Origin: a bacterium
GTDB lineage: Bacteria > SZUA-182 > DTGQ01
Assembly (NCBI GenBank): GCA_023512255.1
Contig: JAILZY010000073.1
Coordinates: 1-17,618, forward strand
Direction: 5' to 3'
DNA: 17,618 bases
Part shown: positions 1-5,195 of the stretch, in pieces
Position numbering within the stretch: the first letter of the stretch is position 1
Layout of the letters: each line of letters begins with the position of its first letter
Notes under the pieces: generated by a model
What the model was told of the DNA's origin: nothing
Seen by the model: only the letters and a program-made list of their open reading frames with translations
Databases searched by the model: none
Position numbers and translations under genes: made by a program

Positions 1-2
1 AA

Positions 3-1361
3 CTTTCTTCTCTCTTTATTTTCTCTCCTCCCCTTTATATTTTCAACATTATTTTTTCAACATGGGGAACATCTGGAGAATGGGTTTATCACTTGACCCG
101 ATCAACCGCTATAGCAATCTCGGTGCTCTTTTTGCTCAAAATAGCCAAAGAGATTAAGATGAGCAATGCGGCTGGCCTTTTAGCCATCTTTTTTTACCTA
201 ACCAGAAGTTGTTTATTTACAATTCATTTCTGGATATCTTCGATGCCAGATGTTTTGGCTATTCTCAGCATGGCCGCAAGCTTCTATTGGTATTTGAAGT
301 GGTCTGCCAACAGTAAGCAGTATGCTTACCTAGTAGGGTCATTTCTGGCCTACGGGGCAGCTCTTGCCTCAAAGCAAACCGCCCTTATGTTCCCTGTGGT
401 CATCTTTCTGGTGCACTTTTTTGTTTTGGATTATGGTAACAAAGATGCTAACAGATGGCTGAAAGCCTCAATAGCTACTTTTCCCTTTGGATTATTAGCA
501 ATTGTGGTTTTTATCTGGGGAATCTATCTACGTCAGGGAACAGTGCCATATGAAATTTCGCTTCAGCCTTTGGATATGGTTGTGAAACTACTTTCATACA
601 TTTTTTGGATTTGGATCGGATACCAATTTCCTCACTGGGAGCTTGGGAACAAAATCATCATTCCGGCTTTGGGAGCAGGAGTAGTGCTTGGGCTAATATT
701 TTTGTATCGCTATATTCCATTTTCCATTTCTGAACGCAGGTATATTAAATTCTTTATCGGAGCATCCTTTGCTTTCCTGCTGCAAGTGCTTATGTTACCT
801 GGACGTTTTCAGCAATATTATCTTGCGCCCGCTCTTTTCTGGTTCAGTCTGGCCATGGGCCTTGCTCTTGAGGTCTTACTCTTGCAGTGTGCGGCCCCGG
901 CCATTCGCCGCCGGTTTATCGTCGCCGTGCTCATTGTGATAAGTATTATCTCTATATCTGAAATTCAATTGAAAGCTGCTGATATAATCCTGCCTGGAGG
1001 ATATCCCGATGGCTATTCCTACCAGAGATTTTCTATAGTCCGAAAAACTATAGAGCATAACCTCTCCAAGATAAATACTCCTGTCCGAACAGTGGTTCTG
1101 GTAAATTTTCCCTATCGATGGGCATGGTGGTCAGGATTGATCAGGGTTCATTTCCCATCTGTGCAAGAAATTCTTTTCATGAGATATACTCCACCAGGTA
1201 GGGGCATTTTATTTCAAGGAGAAAAGCAAATTGAGTGGCCTGCCTCCCAAAAAATTCTCTTGGCTAGTCCTAATCCACTGATTTTCCTAGGATATATAAA
1301 TGATCGAGAAATACCTATCCTAAATTTTCGTGCCTCTTCGCCTACAAAAAGCAAAGACTAA
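3..1361 (+). CDS. GT-C/GT39-like membrane glycosyltransferase, 5'-truncated
   Basis: This is a polytopic inner-membrane protein with roughly ten or eleven hydrophobic segments and a soluble tail of about 90 residues. It resembles GT-C fold (GT39/ArnT/PMT-like) transferases, which move a sugar from a polyprenyl-phosphate donor to an acceptor on the periplasmic face. The frame is open from base 3 with no stop. The translated upstream residues (PPLYIFNIIFSTWGTSGEW) continue the membrane-protein pattern, so the gene begins before the window. The TTG at 93 is only the first in-window start-like codon. Family-like features are the PPLY segment, the MPDVLAILSM helix and the SKQTALMFP segment after a loop. 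The first luminal loop, where the catalytic Asp usually lies, is outside the window, so catalysis cannot be checked. It converges on the coiled-coil gene at 1470. The class is likely; the sugar and acceptor are unknown. Confidence 0.65.
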   Translation, partial: LSSLFIFSPPLYIFNIIFSTWGTSGEWVYHLTRSTAIAISVLFLLKIAKEIKMSNAAGLLAIFFYLTRSCLFTIHFWISSMPDVLAILSMAASFYWYLKWSANSKQYAYLVGSFLAYGAALASKQTALMFPVVIFLVHFFVLDYGNKDANRWLKASIATFPFGLLAIVVFIWGIYLRQGTVPYEISLQPLDMVVKLLSYIFWIWIGYQFPHWELGNKIIIPALGAGVVLGLIFLYRYIPFSISERRYIKFFIGASFAFLLQVLMLPGRFQQYYLAPALFWFSLAMGLALEVLLLQCAAPAIRRRFIVAVLIVISIISISEIQLKAADIILPGGYPDGYSYQRFSIVRKTIEHNLSKINTPVRTVVLVNFPYRWAWWSGLIRVHFPSVQEILFMRYTPPGRGILFQGEKQIEWPASQKILLASPNPLIFLGYINDREIPILNFRASSPTKSKD

Positions 1362-1389
1362 TATAACTACGATCAAGTCAAAAATTTTG

Positions 1390-1419
1390 AGCAGGGTTAG
1401 TTTAAGCAGGGTTAGATTG
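1390..1419. repeat. 15-bp tandem duplication
   Basis: Two adjacent 15-bp units (1390-1404 and 1405-1419) share AGCAGGGTTAG and differ only in the last bases. They lie in the short spacer between the convergent glycosyltransferase and coiled-coil genes. No terminator hairpin is evident in this spacer. Confidence 0.7.
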
Positions 1420-1469
1420 AAAGAGAAATTTTTCGCATATACAGATAGAGACCTTAGAATAGTAAACCA

Positions 1470-1871
1470 CTAATGATTTTTCTGGCTAGATATCTGCTTG
1501 CTCAAGTCAAGAAGCATTTGAACCACAGTATCGAATCTTTGGTTTAGCCGGTCAATCCTCTGGTTTACCTGCCCAATTTGAGAATCGATTCTTTGATTTA
1601 CCTGCCCAATCTGAGAGTCAAGCTTTTGGCTCAGTTGCCCAATCTGAGAGTCAAACTTTTGGCTCAGCTGGTCAATCCTCTGATTTACCTGACTCCCTAA
1701 ATTATCAATTCGAGTAGCAAGATTATCTACTCTCTGGCCTATTATATCTATCCTCTGGTTTAGATGTCTTAAATCTTCTGACTGCCGATCCTTGAGAACA
1801 TCAATAGCAGTGTAAATATCCTCAAAGGTTACTCTTTTTGTTGCCTTCGCTATTGTGCTTAAATCTGCCAT
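1470..1871 (-). CDS. Small coiled-coil protein with 11-residue repeats
   Basis: A 133-residue protein with no signal peptide and no membrane segment. From about residue 37 to 115 it is nearly all a Gln/Asp/Arg/Ile-rich amphipathic helix. Three consecutive units, QLSQKFDSQIG, QLSQKLDSQIG and QVNQRIDSQIG, have exact 11-residue (33-bp) periodicity and are followed by QVNQRIDRLNQRFD. The hendecad spacing suggests a right-handed or weakly twisted, probably oligomeric coiled coil. The N-terminal 30 residues (MADLSTIAKATKRVTFEDIY) and the C-terminal tail are not repetitive. The ATG at 1871 is preceded by an AGGAAG ribosome site at a normal distance. Such short coiled-coil proteins are widespread and uncharacterised, with structural, scaffold or anti-sigma/adaptor roles all possible. 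The 33-bp DNA repeat implies that the length can change by recombination. No function is claimed. Confidence 0.75.
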   Translation of the reverse strand: MADLSTIAKATKRVTFEDIYTAIDVLKDRQSEDLRHLNQRIDIIGQRVDNLATRIDNLGSQVNQRIDQLSQKFDSQIGQLSQKLDSQIGQVNQRIDSQIGQVNQRIDRLNQRFDTVVQMLLDLSKQISSQKNH

Positions 1872-2229
1872 ATTTTATCTTCCTATTTTTCCGTTTGCTT
1901 ATCTTTTTATCTTATGCTTATCTTTTTATCTTAGCGCTGGCCTTGAAAAAATTTTTCAAACACTTAATCGGTCTTGCAACTTTTTAGCCATTGCCTTACC
2001 TTCTAAGTGGTTAATAACTCTTCGAGATTCTAAATGTCAAGTCCAAAATTTGACATTGTGATTTTTTTCTGACAGATTTAGTATTTTCCCGCTTAACCAA
2101 GCGATCGCCAATTCATCAAGAGGCAAAGCCGCCTAAAAAGTATACCATAAGTTACGATATTTTATGCCATTAACCATTGAAGACATGATATTTTACGAAT
2201 GAATCTTAGGCCTTATTGACTGGATAATA
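1872..2229. other. Spacer upstream of coiled-coil gene
   Basis: An A+T-rich spacer between divergent genes. It holds a 19-bp tandem duplication at 1897-1933 and the ribosome site of the coiled-coil gene. It also has one GCGATCGC octamer near 2099 and two similar GATATTTTA-containing stretches near 2155 and 2188. The short plus-strand open frame at 1855-2061 does not look like a protein. I see no further gene here. Confidence 0.5.
1897..1933. repeat. 19-bp tandem duplication
   Basis: GCTTATCTTTTTATCTTA is present twice in succession (1897-1915 and 1916-1933), with a single T as junction. It lies 26 bases upstream of the coiled-coil start codon, so it falls in that gene's leader or promoter region. 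Confidence 0.85.
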
Positions 2230-2247
2230 TTGGCATAGGAATTGCTT
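2230..2247 (+). promoter_or_regulatory. Sigma-54 (-24/-12) promoter
   Basis: TTGGCATAGGAATTGCTT carries the -24 element TGGCA and the -12 element TTGC with the canonical distance between GG and GC (TGGCATA, 4 bases, TTGC). It points at the gene starting at 2315, about 70 bases downstream, which leaves a leader of about 55 bases. Transcription from such promoters needs RpoN and an activator ATPase. I cannot identify an upstream activator site with confidence. Confidence 0.6.
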
Positions 2248-2314
2248 TAATTGCTTTATAATTTGCTGTAAATTTTTTCAAGAAAGCTTTCTCTTTAAGT
2301 AAGGAAGGTCCCCT

Positions 2315-2908
2315 ATGGACAAGATGAATAAAAGAAACCTCAGGATGCTGTTTAGTATTATCGCTACCCTGTCAACTCTTTTCTTATCAGTTTTAACCAT
2401 CCATGCCCAGTATCCTCCCCCATATTATACCCCCTACTATTTCCCCCCTGCGGCCCCCTATTACACTCCGCTACCGAACTACCTGCCCTGGTATTATTCG
2501 CCCTCAATCTTTCAGGCTTATAGGTCTCAAAGTTATTATCCTTACCATCTTTCTTGGCTGAATTCTCTTCCCCGGTTGAATACCCTTTATATGTCGCTTC
2601 CGCCGATGGGATTTCCTGCCGCTGGGCTAATACCTTATCTTTCTTTGTCTAGGGGTGCTCGGCAGCTAACTACCACCTCATTGCCGAGCACAACCACAGC
2701 CGCTTCTGCTTTGACCGATACCGCTCTTTCGGTACTGATAGCCTCTTTGCTGATCAATACAGGGAATCCACAGGTGCAGGCTGTTCTTAATCTGATCGCC
2801 AGCGATCCAAGCTTGCTGAATGATCTTGCCTTCCTGAATTCTCTGATCAATACGGGCAATCCGCAGGTAGCTTACGTCTTAGCCCTGCTTGCAAGCGGTG
2901 TAATTTAA
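2315..2908 (+). CDS. Exported Pro/Tyr-rich protein, unknown function
   Basis: A 197-residue protein that I do not recognise. Residues 1-31 form a Sec signal peptide: basic MDKMNKRNLR, then a hydrophobic core, with likely cleavage after HA before QYPPP. Mature residues 32-65 are extremely rich in Pro and Tyr (QYPPPYYTPYYFPPAAPYY). Residues 66-115 are Leu/Pro/Ser-rich and 116-135 are Thr/Ser/Ala-rich. The C-terminal third holds two near-identical 17-residue segments, INTGNPQVQAVLNLIAS (147-163) and INTGNPQVAYVLALLAS (178-194), which may be short helical repeats. The ATG at 2315 has AAGGAAGG six bases upstream. The gene sits alone behind a sigma-54 promoter, implying regulated expression. The Tyr/Pro composition would suit a surface, matrix or envelope-associated protein, but that is inference. 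It shares a general style (signal peptide plus low-complexity Pro/Leu/Ala region) with the N-terminus of the cyclotransferase at 3918. Confidence 0.75.
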   Translation: MDKMNKRNLRMLFSIIATLSTLFLSVLTIHAQYPPPYYTPYYFPPAAPYYTPLPNYLPWYYSPSIFQAYRSQSYYPYHLSWLNSLPRLNTLYMSLPPMGFPAAGLIPYLSLSRGARQLTTTSLPSTTTAASALTDTALSVLIASLLINTGNPQVQAVLNLIASDPSLLNDLAFLNSLINTGNPQVAYVLALLASGVI

Positions 2909-2916
2909 AGCGGGGC

Positions 2917-2951
2917 AAAAAAACAGCCAGCCCCTTAATATGAGGCTGGCT
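2917..2951 (-). terminator. Rho-independent terminator of the LysM gene
   Basis: The inverted repeat AGCCAGCC (2925-2932) and GGCTGGCT (2944-2951) reads on the minus strand as a GC-rich stem followed by one G and seven T (2923-2917). It is 31 bases past the LysM stop codon. On the plus strand the hairpin follows the 2908 stop but lacks a T run, so it works best for the minus strand. Confidence 0.85.
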
Positions 2952-2981
2952 AGTATATGCCTTCTCTAGGAGGCTTGCCTT

Positions 2982-3614
2982 TTATGGGATGCGAAATTTC
3001 TGACCAGGGTATATCAAGTCTGGATTATCAATCTGCTCTTTGTTAGCTTCGTAGATCTTCGGCCATTCAGAGGGATTGCCATAAAATTCCAAAGCAATCT
3101 TGCTGAGAGTATCGCCGGGTTTGACCTCATAGACGCGCTCGGCCACTTTGACAGCCTCGGCTTTTAAGGCAGAAGCGATCAAGTCTAATGTCCGGGCTTC
3201 CTCATCGCTCACCTTTTTGCCCAAGCCAAGAAATCTTTCACTCGCGGCTTGAGCAATTTTACGGCCAAGGGTCAGGAGAAAATCGCGAAACTCATCCGCT
3301 TCCTGTCTGCTAGTTTTGGCGCTCAGAATATGGCCGATTTGCTCTAGTTGCTGCAATGCTGACTCTCGTCCAACAGCGCCAGTGGGGGGAGCCGCCTCTG
3401 CACCTTTCTCCGACGGTGCCTTCTCTCGGCTTCTTGCCAGCACTTCTTGAACAATCGGATTGCCGCTCTGATAGCCTTCGAGGAATGTACGCATTGCTCT
3501 GGCCTCAGCCCCGGTTACCTCATCTGCACCACCAGTGAGCAGGGAGTATATCAGATGAGGTGAATTAATCAATAACTGCCACTCACGCGGTTCAAAATCT
3601 GACCTGGTTGCCAT
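2982..3614 (-). CDS. LysM-domain protein
   Basis: A 210-residue protein without a signal peptide. Its last 48 residues are a clear LysM domain, with YEVKPGDTLSKIALEFYG, then NPSEWPKIYEANKE and IYPGQKFRIP, close to the LysM of YgaU/Kbp-type proteins. LysM normally binds peptidoglycan or chitin glycans; in YgaU-like proteins it sits on a cytoplasmic K+-responsive protein. Residues 1-60 (DFEPREWQLLINSPHLI, GGADEVTGAEARAMRTFLEG) and 85-155 look like helical TerB-like repeats, with a FLGLGKKVSDEEARTLDLIA segment. A charged, Ala/Pro-rich linker near 65-80 joins them. The ATG at 3614 is chosen because AAGGAAGG lies nine bases upstream; the ATG at 3638 has no ribosome site and overlaps that signal. 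The gene is monocistronic with its own terminator. The TerB-like reading is tentative and the LysM is firm. Confidence 0.85.
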   Translation of the reverse strand: MATRSDFEPREWQLLINSPHLIYSLLTGGADEVTGAEARAMRTFLEGYQSGNPIVQEVLARSREKAPSEKGAEAAPPTGAVGRESALQQLEQIGHILSAKTSRQEADEFRDFLLTLGRKIAQAASERFLGLGKKVSDEEARTLDLIASALKAEAVKVAERVYEVKPGDTLSKIALEFYGNPSEWPKIYEANKEQIDNPDLIYPGQKFRIP

Positions 3615-3661
3615 GATAAAATTCCTTCCTTCATGCAAAATAGTTTCGGCTCAACTAGCCC

Positions 3662-3720
3662 GGTTACCTGATGTAACCATCGGAATTATAGATATGTTAT
3701 TACTACCTGCTAGCAATAAC
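3662..3720. repeat. Two hairpins between divergent genes
   Basis: GGTTAC (3662-3667) pairs with GTAACC (3673-3678) around CTGAT. GTTATT at 3696-3701 pairs with AATAAC at 3715-3720, with inner CTA/TAG pairing. Between them lies TATAAT on the minus strand (3690-3685), a possible -10 for the LysM gene without a convincing -35. They could be operators or leader hairpins. The rest of the 3615-3917 spacer holds the palindromic element at 3732-3808 and nothing else I recognise. Confidence 0.5.
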
Positions 3721-3731
3721 TTCCCAGAGGA

Positions 3732-3808
3732 GGGGAAAACCCTTTTGAGGGGAAAACCCTTTTGAAAAAGGGTTTTCCCCTTATCACCCCTTTCCTAAAA
3801 CTTTAATA
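3732..3808. repeat. Palindromic repeat element, half copy
   Basis: A 17-bp unit, GGGGAAAACCCTTTTGA, occurs twice in tandem (3732-3748 and 3749-3765). The second becomes the left side of a perfect palindrome at 3749-3780, with 15-bp arms and a GA loop. The tail CCTTTCCTAAAACTTTAATA ends at 3808. The palindrome and tail match the left half of the larger element at 5055-5180. It lies about 110 bases upstream of the cyclotransferase start. Confidence 0.85.
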
Positions 3809-3917
3809 ACAATTCTATTTTAGGCATTAAAAATGCACTCTTCACTCTTAGCACATAAGCCATGAACATCAATTGCTATTTATCATCACTTAGCGTGCTA
3901 TAGGGGGGAATCACTAT

Positions 3918-5054
3918 ATGCCAAAAATTGTTACTGTCTGCTCAGGCACAGCCTCTGCTCTCATCCTGTTTGTCTTCGCAGCTCTTATGGTTACTACGGC
4001 AGGAGGTGCCCAGTCTCAGAATTATCTCACTCGCCGAAATGCTAGTAGCGGTGTTTTAAGCTTTCTGTCAGCTTCGCCCAGCAGCAGCTTACCTTTAGCC
4101 GATTTTCCCTCTCTCTTGTACTGGAGCCCGCCTGCCAGAATCTTTCCCTTGACCAACTTGACCAATTTGGAAAGTTTGGCAGCCAACCCCCTCTTTGGGC
4201 TATTTCCTTTCTCCCCAGGGGGCGTCGGGGCAGCCGCTTTTCCCCGGACCGCCGCTGTCCAGCTCTATGCACTTCCTGCCAGCACTCGTGCCGCCGCTGG
4301 TCTGATAAGCTGGCCAAGGGCTGAGGTGGTGCTTTCGGCGGCTTCGCCAGTTGTTCCGATCAATTACACCTACACGGTAGTCAATGTCTTTCCCCATGAT
4401 CGCACCGCCTTTACCCAGGGGCTGGTTTATAATGGCGGCTTCCTCTACGAGGGGACCGGAATTGTGGGGCGGTCGCAGATAAGAAAAGTGGATCTAGTCA
4501 CTGGCACTGTCCTGCAGAGCAGGGATCTTCCTCCCCCCTACTTTGGTGAGGGCATAACCATCTATGCAGGCAAAATCATTCAATTGACCTGGCTTCATAA
4601 TATCGGCTTTGTCTATGACAAGCTCACCTTTAACCTACTCCAAAGCTTTACTTATCCGACCGAGGGGTGGGGAATTACCCACAATGGAACCAACCTGATC
4701 ATGAGCGATGGCACCTCGACCCTGCATTTTCTCGATCCGGTAACCTTTGCCGAAGTCGGCTCAATTGATGTCTATGATCAGAATGGTCCGGTAACCAGAC
4801 TCAATGAGCTGGAATATATCAAGGGACTGATCTATGCCAATGTCTGGCTGACAGAGCGGATCGTCATGATTTCACCAACCACAGGCCAAGTTGTGGGCTC
4901 GATTGATCTGAGCGGTCTACTGAGCCCAGCAGATATAGTCTTTCCAATCGATGTGCTTAATGGGATTGCTTATGATGCCAAAAATGACCGGCTATTTGTA
5001 ACCGGAAAGCTTTGGCCTAAGCTATTTGAAATTGATTTGATTCCTGTTTCGTAG
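3918..5054 (+). CDS. Exported glutamine cyclotransferase (plant/bacterial-type QC)
   Basis: A 378-residue protein. The last 225 residues or so match the plant/bacterial-type glutaminyl-peptide cyclotransferase family (a five-bladed beta-propeller), which turns N-terminal Gln into pyroglutamate and releases ammonia. Family segments in order are FPHDRTAFTQGL, LYEGTG, YFGEGIT, LTWLHNIGFVYD, PTEGWGITHNG, RLNELEYIKGLIYANVW, VLNGIAYD and RLFVTGKLWPKLFEID. The N-terminus (SGTASALILFVFAALMVTTA, then GGAQSQ) is a Sec signal peptide, so the enzyme acts outside the cytoplasm. Residues 35 to 150 are a low-complexity Ser/Leu/Pro/Ala-rich extension that is not part of the usual enzyme. The start at 3918 has a G-rich ribosome site (TAGGGGGG) about ten bases upstream. 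It stands alone between two copies of a palindromic element and converges on the sensor kinase. Substrates are unknown; pyroglutamate would protect exported proteins from aminopeptidases. Confidence 0.88.
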   Translation: MPKIVTVCSGTASALILFVFAALMVTTAGGAQSQNYLTRRNASSGVLSFLSASPSSSLPLADFPSLLYWSPPARIFPLTNLTNLESLAANPLFGLFPFSPGGVGAAAFPRTAAVQLYALPASTRAAAGLISWPRAEVVLSAASPVVPINYTYTVVNVFPHDRTAFTQGLVYNGGFLYEGTGIVGRSQIRKVDLVTGTVLQSRDLPPPYFGEGITIYAGKIIQLTWLHNIGFVYDKLTFNLLQSFTYPTEGWGITHNGTNLIMSDGTSTLHFLDPVTFAEVGSIDVYDQNGPVTRLNELEYIKGLIYANVWLTERIVMISPTTGQVVGSIDLSGLLSPADIVFPIDVLNGIAYDAKNDRLFVTGKLWPKLFEIDLIPVS

Positions 5055-5180
5055 AAGGGGAAAACCCTTTTGAAAAAGGGTTTTCCCCTTTAAACCCTTT
5101 TCCTAAAACTTTAATATCTTAATATTAAAGTTTTAGGAGGATGGTTTGGAAGGAACCCTTTTTCAAAAGGGTTCCTTCCA
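5055..5180. repeat. Compound palindromic element (REP/BIME-like)
   Basis: Three perfect palindromes lie back to back: 5055-5090 (17-bp arms, GA loop), 5102-5137 (16-bp arms, CTTA loop) and 5147-5180 (16-bp arms, TC loop). The outer two are related (CCCTTTTGAAAAAGGG core) and face each other, so the whole element is also one large imperfect inverted repeat centred on 5119/5120. It begins directly after the cyclotransferase stop and ends 15 bases before the sensor-kinase stop. It could act as a transcript-end structure for both, but no T run follows any stem. Confidence 0.9.
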
Positions 5181-5195
5181 TTAACTTATAGCTTA

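Noticed and set aside
62-75. ATGGGGAACATCTG at the left edge and its reverse complement at 17544-17557
   Set aside because: A single 14-bp match is about what chance gives in a window of this size, and the left copy lies in coding sequence.
1855-2061. 68-codon plus-strand open frame
   Set aside because: It overlaps the start of the coiled-coil gene, is built largely on the 19-bp tandem repeat, has no ribosome site and its translation looks non-protein-like.
2099-2106. GCGATCGC octamer, also present near 5326, resembling cyanobacterial HIP1
   Set aside because: Only two copies, one inside a coding region; this is far below the density that makes HIP1 meaningful.
3615-3638. Upstream ATG at 3638 for the LysM gene
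   Set aside because: It has no ribosome site and overlaps the good AAGGAAGG that serves the ATG at 3614.
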